Origin: Mucilaginibacter dorajii
Lineage (GTDB): Bacteria; Bacteroidota; Bacteroidia; Sphingobacteriales; Sphingobacteriaceae
NCBI RefSeq assembly: GCF_024808255.1
Contig: NZ_JANTYS010000005.1
Span: 330,706 to 394,705 of the forward strand
Direction: 5' to 3'
Length of the DNA stretch: 64,000 nucleotides
This document shows, one piece after another, positions 17,397-26,753 of the stretch. How positions within the stretch are numbered: the first letter of the stretch is position 1; the number at the start of each line of letters is the position of its first letter. Made by a program: the position numbers and the translations under genes. The notes under the pieces were generated by a model. The model was not told the DNA's origin. It was given only the letters and a program-made list of their open reading frames with translations, and did no database searches.

Positions 17397-17588
17397 AATC
17401 GCATACCAATTCATTTATTTTATCCTTTTTAATAAATGTATTTCCTGATATTGAATCAGCCATTTTCGGTCTTGATACTTGATACTAACTACCTGATACT
17501 AAATTTACATTCAAACCATAAATTTAAATCTAACAAATAGCCAATTATTCCGTTTTAAAATCACATTTTTGCCCCAAATTTTTAAAGG

Positions 17589-18983
17589 ATGCAGAGTTAC
17601 CAGGAATTTCTTGATCTTAGTGTTGGTTTCCCGCAGGATGGTTTTGAGATCATCGACGATGAACTATATTTTCAGGACCTTAATTTAATGGAGATGATTG
17701 AAACGTACGGTACTCCCCTACGCTTCACCTATCTGCCACAGATCTCTAAAAAGATCCAACAGGCAAAGCTGTTATTTCAGCAGGCTATCATCAAAAACAA
17801 CTATCGCGGCAGCTATAAATATTGTTATTGTACCAAAAGTTCGCATTTTAAGCACATTGTAGAAGAAGCGCTTAAAAACGAGATCCACCTGGAAACATCA
17901 TCAGCTTTTGATATGCCGATGATTGACGCCCTGGAGAAAAAAGGTGCCGTAAACAAAGATATCACCGTGATTTGTAATGGTTTTAAAACCTTCCAATACA
18001 AAACATACATTATCGACATGCTGCATGATGGCTTTAAAAACATCATCCCGGTATTGGATAACAAGGAAGAGTTTAACCTTTACGATGATGAGATAGAGAT
18101 GGAGACCCCATGTAACCTGGGTATCCGTATTGCGGCAGAAGAGCAGCCCGATTCGCAGTTCTACACCTCACGTTTAGGTATCCGCATGGAAGATATCATC
18201 GATTTTTATCACAATAAAATTGAGGATAATCCTAATTTCCAGGTTAAGTTATTACACTTCTTTATCAACTCCGGTATTTCGGATACGCCATATTACTGGA
18301 ACGAGCTGGAAAAATACGTAACGCTGTACTGCAAGTTCAAAAAGATCAATCCGCATTTGGATACGCTTGATATTGGCGGCGGTATGCCATTTAAAGATTC
18401 GTTGGTGTTTGATTTTGATTACGAGTACATGATCAACGAGATTGTAAGTCGTATCAAAGAAATTTGCGCCGAGCATGATACCATGGAACCGGATATTATT
18501 ACCGAATTTGGTAAATATACCGTTGCCGAAGCATCGGGCATCCTGTACAAAGTATTGGGCCGTAAACAACAGAACGACCGCGAACGCTGGTTAATGTTGG
18601 ATGGCTCTTTTATTACCAACCTGCCGGATGTTTGGGCGTTGAACCAAAAATACATCCTGTTACCGGTTAATAACTGGGATTCTGAATACGAGCGTGTGAA
18701 CCTTGGCGGCATCACCTGCGACGGACAGGATTATTACAACCAGGAAGCCCACATGAACAGCGTATTTATGCCTAAAACACGCAAGGTGCAATATTTAGGC
18801 TTTTTTAATACCGGAGCTTACCAGGAAGTTTTAAGCGGCTACGGCGGCATCCACCACTGCCTGTTGCCATCACCTAAACACGTGATCATTCGCCGCAACC
18901 GCGATGAAACTTTCAACTTTGAGGTATTTGGCGAAGAGCAGAACAGTAAACAGGTATTGAAAATCCTGGGTTACACCACTTAA
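17589..18983 (+). CDS. speA: Arginine decarboxylase (fold III PLP, short Bacteroidota type)
   Basis: Converts arginine to agmatine, the entry to polyamine synthesis. 464 residues, far shorter than the about 650-residue E. coli SpeA. The PLP Lys is in KYCYCTKSSHF. The glycine loop is DIGGGMPF, EFGKYTVAEASG follows, and the active-site Cys donated to the partner subunit is in GITCDGQDYYN. Third gene of the arginine cluster. A strong terminator follows at 19034. Assignment as arginine rather than diaminopimelate or ornithine decarboxylase rests on family resemblance and context. Confidence 0.85.
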   Translation: MQSYQEFLDLSVGFPQDGFEIIDDELYFQDLNLMEMIETYGTPLRFTYLPQISKKIQQAKLLFQQAIIKNNYRGSYKYCYCTKSSHFKHIVEEALKNEIHLETSSAFDMPMIDALEKKGAVNKDITVICNGFKTFQYKTYIIDMLHDGFKNIIPVLDNKEEFNLYDDEIEMETPCNLGIRIAAEEQPDSQFYTSRLGIRMEDIIDFYHNKIEDNPNFQVKLLHFFINSGISDTPYYWNELEKYVTLYCKFKKINPHLDTLDIGGGMPFKDSLVFDFDYEYMINEIVSRIKEICAEHDTMEPDIITEFGKYTVAEASGILYKVLGRKQQNDRERWLMLDGSFITNLPDVWALNQKYILLPVNNWDSEYERVNLGGITCDGQDYYNQEAHMNSVFMPKTRKVQYLGFFNTGAYQEVLSGYGGIHHCLLPSPKHVIIRRNRDETFNFEVFGEEQNSKQVLKILGYTT

Positions 18984-18986
18984 GTA

Positions 18987-19012
18987 GTTGGCAGTTATCA
19001 GTGTGCAGTTGG
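18987..19012. repeat. Short heptamer array after arginine decarboxylase
   Basis: Reads GTT, GGCAGTT, ATCAGTG, TGCAGTT, GG: degenerate period-7 units resembling those at 11286-11315. Confidence 0.45.
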
Positions 19013-19033
19013 CCCACTGACCAATATAAAATT

Positions 19034-19063
19034 AAAGCCGTCTGTTTTGCAGACGGCTTTTTT
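19034..19063 (+). terminator. Rho-independent terminator after speA
   Basis: An 11-bp perfect stem AAAGCCGTCTG/CAGACGGCTTT with loop TTTTG, followed by TTT. It ends the arginine cluster. Confidence 0.85.
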
Positions 19064-19090
19064 GTTGGATTATGTTTTCTGAACCCTTTT

Positions 19091-19185
19091 TTCTGAACCT
19101 GGATTAAACAGATTTATCGGATTCTTTGGATTTTCATTAACTTGATGGGCTTTTTATCACAACTCACAACTCACAACTCACAACT
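19091..19185. repeat. Period-9 GATT repeat followed by CACAACT heptamer array
   Basis: 19091-19143 begins TTCTGAACC and continues as nine-base units GGATTAAAC, AGATTTATC, GGATTCTTT, GGATTTTCA; it resembles 11329-11376. 19158-19185 is four near-perfect CACAACT units. The same heptamer occurs at 30368-30404, so it flanks the T9SS operon on both sides. Confidence 0.65.
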
Positions 19186-19187
19186 GA

Positions 19188-20210
19188 CTAAAACGTATGC
19201 TGCGGGCAGGTAACTTTATATCGGTTATTGAGCAAAATGCCGATCACAATTTCGTGCGAGCCGTTGCTCACTGTATTCAATGCTGAGGTTGTGAAATCAT
19301 AAGAGTAACCTACATTGATAAATGAACTGAGGTTAAAACCAACCAGGGCAGCAAATGAGTCGTTGCGACGATATGATCCGCCAAGCCAGAATTTATCGGC
19401 AAATGATAGTTTCATGTTCACATCAAACGTAGTTGGCACGGGCTGTATCACCTTTACCAATACCGATGGGATCAACGTTACATCATCTGACAAAAAGAGT
19501 TTTGTTCCGGCTGTGAAGAAATAATGCGGCACTGTTTTATTTTGAGTAACACTTACCGATGTGGTAGTGTATAAACTTTGTGGTAATAACTGTTGAACCG
19601 ATACCCCAAAAAAGTAATTGGAAGCATATGCCCACACACCTAAACCCAGATCGGGCTTCCATTGGTTGTTGTTGATATTATAAAGTACAGGGTCGCTGTC
19701 ATCCACGCCGCCAAAATGGAGTTGCGATGTATTGAGCACATTGTGACTTACCCCTGCCGATACACCAACCGCCAAATTAAGCGAGCTGGTAATGCCCAAA
19801 TGGTAAGCGTACGTAGCATCTATATTAGTTTGAGTGATTGGCCCTGTTTTATCAGATACCAGGGTAAAACCTATACCATGATGTGGTTCGGCCGCCTGGT
19901 ATTGCTGCGTATATAACCTGCTTGAGGGATTAATGCCTCCATTGGCGGGCGACGCTGTAGCATCGCCTTGCAGAAAATTATCACCAATTGGCGCTGTTAC
20001 GGTTAAATAACCTGTTACCGGCGCACCTTCAAGCCCTGTCCACTGGCTGCGGTAACCGGCTTTTAAATCAGTATAATTTTCAATCCCTGTTAAAGCAGGA
20101 TTTAACAAATAATTATTGAAAATATATTGCGTGTATTGCGGCCGTTGCTGCGCAACGGCAAACTGTGCGCCAGCTGCAAGAAAAATAATGGCGTATAAAA
20201 TTCTCTTCAT
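19188..20210 (-). CDS. PorP/SprF family T9SS outer-membrane protein
   Basis: 340 residues with a signal peptide ending FAVAQ. The diagnostic N-terminus of mature PorP/SprF is clear: QQRPQYTQYIFNNYLLNPALTG, then KAGYRSQWTGLEGAP. Amphipathic beta strands continue to the end, consistent with a 14-strand-type barrel. SprF-like proteins are needed for surface delivery of specific T9SS cargo, usually the type-B-sorted product encoded beside them. It is the last gene of a minus-strand operon, four bases after the stop of the preceding cargo gene. Confidence 0.92.
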   Translation of the reverse strand: MKRILYAIIFLAAGAQFAVAQQRPQYTQYIFNNYLLNPALTGIENYTDLKAGYRSQWTGLEGAPVTGYLTVTAPIGDNFLQGDATASPANGGINPSSRLYTQQYQAAEPHHGIGFTLVSDKTGPITQTNIDATYAYHLGITSSLNLAVGVSAGVSHNVLNTSQLHFGGVDDSDPVLYNINNNQWKPDLGLGVWAYASNYFFGVSVQQLLPQSLYTTTSVSVTQNKTVPHYFFTAGTKLFLSDDVTLIPSVLVKVIQPVPTTFDVNMKLSFADKFWLGGSYRRNDSFAALVGFNLSSFINVGYSYDFTTSALNTVSNGSHEIVIGILLNNRYKVTCPQHTF

Positions 20211-20214
20211 TAAT

Positions 20215-21702
20215 TTATCTAATGATGGTTACGTGTCCGGATATAACCTTACGTCCGTTCTTCGGATTTATTATATAATAGTAAGTTCCGAATGGAAGAT
20301 CATTTCCTTTATATCTGCCATTCCAGGGAACGCTGTAACCAATTGACGAATATACCTTTTCTCCGTATCTGTTGTATATATCTACCGTATTATTCGGATA
20401 ATTTTCTACATTTTTAATTACCCATGTATCGTTTTGCCCATCACCGTTAGGACTAAACGCGTCCGGGACAATGATATCCTGATTTATTGTTCCGCTTAAC
20501 GTGGGCGTAACCGTTATAGTATACGTAGTCGGTGAATTATCACAATCCGTCGATAAATGGGCAAATACTGTTTTATACGGCTGAGGAGCATCAAAGGTTG
20601 AAATATTACTACCGTCAACAATACTAATAACAGAAACCTTATTCGCCTTCAAATCCCCTACGTATAATTTGCTTCCATCCGGGCTTATCGACATATAGTC
20701 GGGACCGTCTCCCACCGGAAATTTATTAATCACTCCTTTAGCCACCAAATCAATTACTGAAACCATATTGGTTTCACTATTGGTAAGGTATAACAGACTC
20801 CCGTTTTTACCAAGAGCGATTTCGCCCGGATGTTGATCAACAGGAACTGTAAGCTCTGTAATATATGTTGACGTATTAATCCCTAAAACAACATTATCAG
20901 CGGGATAAGAGGCATATAAAAACTTACCATCGGCGCTCACCGTCATAAACCTGGCGTTTTTACCCATGTAAACCACAAATTTGATAATATGGCTTGTGGT
21001 ATTGGCATCTATCCAGGCCAGAGTCCCCCCCACTTGTTGAACATATAACGCTTTCCCGTCGGGGCTTATGGCAAAAGTAACTACCTTATCACCGGCAGAA
21101 AACCTTGTTAAAGCGTTATTTGAAGTATTTATTACTGTTATTTTATCATCATTAAGGTGAGCTACAAACACCTGAGTTCCATCCGGCGACATAACAACAT
21201 CAGCCGGTGAGGCAGCTACAGGAATAGTAGTTGTAACCATGTTGGTTTTGGTATCAATTACCACTATGGTATTCGCCTGCTGGCAACTTACGTAAACCTT
21301 GCTACCATCGGGGGTAATCGCCGCGCTCACAGGCATCTTCCCTATCCCGTCTGTAATGGTGGTAACCACTTTATCATTTATTGCATCAACTACAGTTACA
21401 CTGTTTACGCTGGCATCGGCGTTTACAACATAAGCATATTGGGTTGGCGTAGCAGTAACGGTGATGGTAGCAGTTACATCTGTTGAACCTGTATTGATAG
21501 CGGTAAATGATACAATATTCCCTGTACCGCTTGCGGCCAAACCAACAGAGGGATTATCATTAACCCAATTATTAGTGCAGGAGCCCGTAAAATTTATAGC
21601 AGTAGTTGCCGAACCGTTTTTAACCGTTTGCGATGTTTGGGCAAAAACAAGTAAAGGAGAAAAAAGAGAAAATATACTTATTGCAAGTAGGTATTTATAC
21701 AT
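20215..21702 (-). CDS. T9SS cargo: seven-bladed YVTN propeller with type-B sorting domain
   Basis: 495 residues from ATG 21702, chosen because it opens a signal peptide (MYKYLLAISIFSLFSPLLVF then AQ); the longer frame to 21786 would prepend 28 polar residues. An N-terminal module (ATTAINFTGSC ... NDNPSVGLAASGTGNIVSF) is followed at about 90-370 by seven YVTN-type blades, one per about 42 residues (YVVNA, YVSCQ, FVAHL, YVQQV, YASYP, YLTNS, YVGDL). The last 85 residues are the gliding-motility-associated C-terminal domain (DAFSPNGDGQNDTW ... VTIIR), directing T9SS export and surface retention. It resembles one repeat module of the 1628-residue gene upstream. Confidence 0.9.
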   Translation of the reverse strand: MYKYLLAISIFSLFSPLLVFAQTSQTVKNGSATTAINFTGSCTNNWVNDNPSVGLAASGTGNIVSFTAINTGSTDVTATITVTATPTQYAYVVNADASVNSVTVVDAINDKVVTTITDGIGKMPVSAAITPDGSKVYVSCQQANTIVVIDTKTNMVTTTIPVAASPADVVMSPDGTQVFVAHLNDDKITVINTSNNALTRFSAGDKVVTFAISPDGKALYVQQVGGTLAWIDANTTSHIIKFVVYMGKNARFMTVSADGKFLYASYPADNVVLGINTSTYITELTVPVDQHPGEIALGKNGSLLYLTNSETNMVSVIDLVAKGVINKFPVGDGPDYMSISPDGSKLYVGDLKANKVSVISIVDGSNISTFDAPQPYKTVFAHLSTDCDNSPTTYTITVTPTLSGTINQDIIVPDAFSPNGDGQNDTWVIKNVENYPNNTVDIYNRYGEKVYSSIGYSVPWNGRYKGNDLPFGTYYYIINPKNGRKVISGHVTIIR

Positions 21703-21792
21703 CCTATCGGTCCCGTTTTTCCACCGGTAAAAAAAATTAAAATTCGAAGAATTCTTATCCGGGGAGTGGCGATGCAATATTACCAAAATTAT

Positions 21793-24700
21793 TTATCTGA
21801 TGATAGTTACATATCCCGAAATAACACTGCTGCCATTTTTGGGGTTGATGATATAATAATAAGTCCCAAACGGAAGATCAATCCCATTATATCGGCCATC
21901 CCATGGGGTGCCGTACCCTATTGACGAATATAACCTTTCGCCATACCTGTTGTATACATCTACGGTATTACCAGGATAGTTTTGTATGTTACTGATGTTC
22001 CAGGTATCATTTTGTCCATCACCATTGGGGCTGAATGCGTTGGGTACAATAATGGCAACACTCAAGGGTTCAATATTAAGCGTACCGTTAACGTAGTTAA
22101 AATCATAATTTGTTGCTACCGCGCCGCCCACCTTTATAGGGTAGATCCCTACCGGGGATAACAGGGTTGCCGTTGTACTAACCAACGGTTGAGTTGATAG
22201 TACCGATGCGCCGTCACCATTTTTAAACCCACTGTAATTTAATTCCAATGCGGGATTCGGCTCCCCATATTTCCTGCTATAACTTAAAGCTGTAATAGTT
22301 AATATAGCCTTGTTTACAACAACATCGGCATTGACATAATTGATATTGTAGTTATTTGCTTTAAATGTATCCCCTGTTGCCTGGTTTGGCACTATCGAAT
22401 TTGTATACGTCCCGGCGTTATCTGAGGCTGCCGCACCCGCAGCATAGGTTACGGATATGCTGCCGATAGTCTCGCCATTTTGAAGCCCCACTGAGGTAAA
22501 AGTTGTAAAATTAGGTCCACCGATGAGATAATCGCCATAAGCCTTATTAACCGTTAAAGCCGTAACGGTTAACGGAGCGGGTGTAACAACACTGTTGGGG
22601 ATAAATTCTGTAGCGTTTGTTGCACCTGGGCTACTGATCACTACATTCCCGCTGTATGTTTGTACGTTTGCAGTTGCCTTTAAACGGACATAAACGGGTG
22701 TTTGCGGTATAAAGCCGGCGGTGCCAAACTGCACCGTGGTATTGTAAGTAATGTTATCTGTACTCACCTCAAAACCGGCAGGCGGTGTAATTAAAATACT
22801 GCCCTGCATTTGCGAACCCGAAACCAAAAAACTGGTGAACCCCGAAGGCGTACCATACACCGTACTCACAGCCTGCAGTGTATAATTGAGTGTAAAAATT
22901 GGCGGCGGCGGTGGGTCGACCGTTAAACTGCCAGGCAGGTAGGTAATAATATAATTATCGGGGTAAAAAGTACCGCCGGTGGCATCCGTTACGGTTACCG
23001 ATTGGGGATATACCGCAGGCGGATCAGATGCTAAAGCACCTGCGCCATAGGCTATGGTTACACTGCCAATAACTTCGGAGTTCTGCAGGCCTTCGGCTGT
23101 AAAAGAAAAGGCGTTGGCAGCGCCATAAATGTTTGTTCCAAAGTTTTTATGCAAATCAAGGGCACTAACTGTTAAAACCGCGCGGTTTACAGTGCTTAAA
23201 ATTGTTGGCACGGTAACATCAACAGCACCGGCGCTTGTGAGCAAAATATCGCCAGAGTAAGTGCCCGCATTTGTTGCCGGGGCCAACCTTACATATATGA
23301 TAGTGGCAGCCACCGTGCCTGCTGAACCTACCGTTAAGGTATGGCTGAAATTTACATTATCGGTACTAACCTCAAAACCGTTTGGTGGTGTTACTAAAAT
23401 GCCGGCTGTTAAACTTGTACCAGATACATTAAAACTTGTTGAGGTTGACGATGCTTTGCTGTAAGTTGAAGTAAGCGCGGTTAATGTACCAGTGGTTATT
23501 ATGGCAGGTACACCAGCGTTAGGTTTAACGGTGATTTTAAATGTGATGGGCGTCCCTGTGCAGCCTACGCCAGGTGTAAATTTTATTGATAACGGGCCGT
23601 CATCAATTGTAGGTCCGCTGCCTATAACCTTATTTGTTTGGGTGCTAATGATCTTGATATCGTTAGTTTGTGTAAGTGTTACATACAACTTGCTTCCATC
23701 CGCACTTATTGAAATTACATTTGGTGCGTATCCAACGGGTATTACGTCTATTACCGCATGAGCCGCATCAAGCGCTGTATTAATCACAGAAACTGTGCCG
23801 TCATTTATATTGGTTACATATAAACGGCTACCATCGGGGCTCATGGCTATATCTGTTGATAATACACCCGTTTTAATGGTGGCTGTAACTTTATTGGTGG
23901 CTGTGTTTATTACAGATACATCGCTTGATGCACCGCTTACTACATATAGCTGTTTACCATCGGGACTTATCACCAGGTTGTTTGGCCCCGCTCCGGCAAC
24001 AATCTCATCTGTTACAAAAAATGAAGGGATATCTATAGCGATAACCCTGTCTGAATATTTTATAGCATATAATGTACTACCATCCGGGGTAATTGCCAAA
24101 CGATGGCATTTTGCGCCAACATCTAAAACATTAGATACCTTGTTTGTTGATAGATCAATCGCAACAATCGTGTTATCGCCGGTTATCCCAACAAACAGTT
24201 TTTTGCCATCCGGACTAATGACAATGCCTGTAGGGCCTTCTCCCACCGGGATATAGTTTATTATTTTATTGGTTAATGTATTGATAACCGATATTGTATT
24301 TGAACCTATGTTGGTTACGTAGGCCCTACTCCCATCGGCACTTATAGCTATCTGATCCGGTTCTGAGCCAAATCCCGCAGGAATGGTTTCTACTACCTCA
24401 TTGGTTGTGGAGTTTATTACAGATATACTGCTTCTTACATTTGCTACATAAGCATACCCAACCGATTGAGGTATAACGGTTATGTTTGCCGTAATATCGC
24501 TACCTGTATTATTGATTGTTTTCAAAGAAGCTATATTACCTGTACCAGTTGCAGCCAGCCCAATTTGTGGGTTATCGTTTACCCAGGTATAAATTGGGCC
24601 ACTCCCGGTAAAAGTAACGGCATCTGTTAAATCGCCATTTATTTTTATCTGATCAGGCACCTGCGTAACTGTGGGCAATTGATTGATCGTTCCATTTACC

Positions 24701-26679
24701 GCAACCAGGCTATTTACTGCCCCGGCCGATGATAAAACTACGTTACCAGATATACTACCGGTTGCAGTTGCTGCCGATCGTACATATACTGTTTTATTGC
24801 TTATTACTCCGGCAGATTGCGTAATTAAAACGCTGTTTGCATACCCGGCAGCAGGTGCAAGTGATATTTCAAAACCGGCGGGGGCCGCGGCAGTTATATC
24901 CGCAGCCAATGCGCTGCCTGAAACTGAAAATTGCTGAATATTTGGGCTTGATGATGCCGAGCCCAAACAAGCCGTTATGTTACCGCTAATACTACCTGTA
25001 GTAATAACCGACTTAACAGGCGTGACCGTTATGGTAAAAGAAACAGGATTACCATTGCAACCGTTACTTTTTGCAACAAACGCACCCAATGAATATGGGT
25101 TATGCCCTACAATAGTTGTAGTTGCTACCGAATTTGTTGCCGTGTTAACCACCGTAACATCAGATGAATTTAAATTAACTGAATACAACTGGCTGCCATC
25201 ATCGCTAACCGAGATACCATACGGATATTCGCCAACGTCTACAGATGCTATAATCGCGTTATTTGCAGCATTTATAACCTTTATTTTATTTTCAACTGCA
25301 CAACTCACATATATCCGGCTACCATCCGGGCTTACCGCAATACCGTAAGGAGTTTGCCCTACGGGGATACTGGCTATTGCTATTTTAGTTGCAACATCAA
25401 TTACAGAAAATTTATTATCAAGTTCATTAGTAATATAAACCTTGCTACCGTCCGGGCTCGATACTATACCAAATGGCCCGGGGTTCACAGCAATATCACT
25501 TATCGTTTCTGTGGCTATATTGATTACAGAAACGGTATTTGCTTCGTAATTTGTAACAAACAGCGTACCTCCATCCTTACTTATGGCGATATTATAGGGT
25601 ACAGCATTAAGCTGCATCGTTTTAATAACCTCAGTTGTTATGGTATTGATAAACGATACGCTGTTTGTACTCTTGTTAATAACATATAACCTACTGCCAT
25701 CTTCACTGATAATTGCACCAAGCGGATTAGCGCCGACACCAATGGTGGCAATTACCGCGTTTGTTAAAGTGCTTATAACAGAAACATTATTTGAAATACT
25801 ATTTACCACATAAATCCGGTTGCCATCCTTACTGGCAGTTACCGTATATGGGTTGGCCCCTACCGGTATAGTAGTGATTACCTTATTAGTAGCTGTGTTA
25901 ATTACAGATACATTATTTGTCCCATAATTGGCTATATAGGCCAGGCCAACGGATTGTGGCGTAACGGTTATATTAGCTTTTACGGGTGCACCGCTATTAT
26001 TTAAAGCAGTAAAAGAAGCGATGTCCCCGGTTCCGCTTGCCGGAAGACCTATGGAGGGCTTATCATTAGTCCAGGTAAAATATTTTGCAGTACCGGTAAA
26101 ACTTACCGCGTTTGTAGCTTCGCCATTTATTTTGGTTTGATCAGCTACTTTGTTCACTGTTGACATTCCGTTTATAATACCGTTAACCAACAGGTTTTTA
26201 TCGCTTACCCCGGTTGAGGATAATATCAAAGCCCCGGTTATATCGCCTGTAGCTGTAGCCGAGGACCGCACGTACACAGTTTTGTTGGTTACAATTCCAC
26301 CCAATTGTATTAACAAAACACTACCGGCATATCCGCTGGTTGGGTTTAATGACACTTCAAACCCTGTTGGCGCAGTAGCTTTAATATCCGCAGATAAACC
26401 TGTTCCGGATACTGTTACTTGCTGAATATTGGGGCTTGCCGATGCCGTACCTGCACAAGCTGTGATGTTGCCTGTTACCGGCCCTGCTGTGGTTATGCCT
26501 CCCGCCATTTTTTCCCCATACGAATTTAACAGCGCGCCGCCTAAAACCTTATCAATAGCATTGGTTGCCACAAATTTTGATGAGCGGGCAAGAAACGTTT
26601 GACTTATGCCCTCTGATAAGAAAGATAAAAGTAACGTACTCAATATAAGTATATATCTACCCATGTGAAGCAGGTTCAT
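21793..26679 (-). CDS. Giant T9SS surface protein: two YVTN propellers, Ig-like/MBG modules, type-B sorting domain
   Basis: 1628 residues. Signal peptide near MGRYILILSTLLLSFLSEG (the start may be the ATG at 26664). Two copies of a unit follow: an Ig-like module (VSGTGLSADI ... GFEVSL ... KTVYVRSSATATG) plus a linker (INGEATNAVSFTG; NDKPSIGLPASGTGDIASF) plus a propeller of exactly seven YVTN blades (about 245-545 and 741-1020). Then come two more Ig-like modules of the GFEVSTDN type and three MBG-type beta domains (about 1190-1535, e.g. LTVTALTVNKAYGD). The end is the SPNGDGQNDTW sorting domain, finishing VTIIR. Likely an adhesin or binding protein displayed at the cell surface. Confidence 0.9.
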   Translation of the reverse strand: MNLLHMGRYILILSTLLLSFLSEGISQTFLARSSKFVATNAIDKVLGGALLNSYGEKMAGGITTAGPVTGNITACAGTASASPNIQQVTVSGTGLSADIKATAPTGFEVSLNPTSGYAGSVLLIQLGGIVTNKTVYVRSSATATGDITGALILSSTGVSDKNLLVNGIINGMSTVNKVADQTKINGEATNAVSFTGTAKYFTWTNDKPSIGLPASGTGDIASFTALNNSGAPVKANITVTPQSVGLAYIANYGTNNVSVINTATNKVITTIPVGANPYTVTASKDGNRIYVVNSISNNVSVISTLTNAVIATIGVGANPLGAIISEDGSRLYVINKSTNSVSFINTITTEVIKTMQLNAVPYNIAISKDGGTLFVTNYEANTVSVINIATETISDIAVNPGPFGIVSSPDGSKVYITNELDNKFSVIDVATKIAIASIPVGQTPYGIAVSPDGSRIYVSCAVENKIKVINAANNAIIASVDVGEYPYGISVSDDGSQLYSVNLNSSDVTVVNTATNSVATTTIVGHNPYSLGAFVAKSNGCNGNPVSFTITVTPVKSVITTGSISGNITACLGSASSSPNIQQFSVSGSALAADITAAAPAGFEISLAPAAGYANSVLITQSAGVISNKTVYVRSAATATGSISGNVVLSSAGAVNSLVAVNGTINQLPTVTQVPDQIKINGDLTDAVTFTGSGPIYTWVNDNPQIGLAATGTGNIASLKTINNTGSDITANITVIPQSVGYAYVANVRSSISVINSTTNEVVETIPAGFGSEPDQIAISADGSRAYVTNIGSNTISVINTLTNKIINYIPVGEGPTGIVISPDGKKLFVGITGDNTIVAIDLSTNKVSNVLDVGAKCHRLAITPDGSTLYAIKYSDRVIAIDIPSFFVTDEIVAGAGPNNLVISPDGKQLYVVSGASSDVSVINTATNKVTATIKTGVLSTDIAMSPDGSRLYVTNINDGTVSVINTALDAAHAVIDVIPVGYAPNVISISADGSKLYVTLTQTNDIKIISTQTNKVIGSGPTIDDGPLSIKFTPGVGCTGTPITFKITVKPNAGVPAIITTGTLTALTSTYSKASSTSTSFNVSGTSLTAGILVTPPNGFEVSTDNVNFSHTLTVGSAGTVAATIIYVRLAPATNAGTYSGDILLTSAGAVDVTVPTILSTVNRAVLTVSALDLHKNFGTNIYGAANAFSFTAEGLQNSEVIGSVTIAYGAGALASDPPAVYPQSVTVTDATGGTFYPDNYIITYLPGSLTVDPPPPPIFTLNYTLQAVSTVYGTPSGFTSFLVSGSQMQGSILITPPAGFEVSTDNITYNTTVQFGTAGFIPQTPVYVRLKATANVQTYSGNVVISSPGATNATEFIPNSVVTPAPLTVTALTVNKAYGDYLIGGPNFTTFTSVGLQNGETIGSISVTYAAGAAASDNAGTYTNSIVPNQATGDTFKANNYNINYVNADVVVNKAILTITALSYSRKYGEPNPALELNYSGFKNGDGASVLSTQPLVSTTATLLSPVGIYPIKVGGAVATNYDFNYVNGTLNIEPLSVAIIVPNAFSPNGDGQNDTWNISNIQNYPGNTVDVYNRYGERLYSSIGYGTPWDGRYNGIDLPFGTYYYIINPKNGSSVISGYVTIIR

Positions 26680-26753
26680 TTGTATAGCGACAAGAAATCA
26701 AGCGGGGGCTAATCTTTTGCAATTGACTATAAATATAAGACATCTCTTATGAT

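Noticed and set aside
23795..24256. 153-residue plus-strand ORF and several others (23261-25689) opposite the giant T9SS gene
   Set aside because: They are antisense shadows of the repetitive propeller coding sequence, with repeated hydrophobic content and no start context; the minus-strand frame is clearly the real one.
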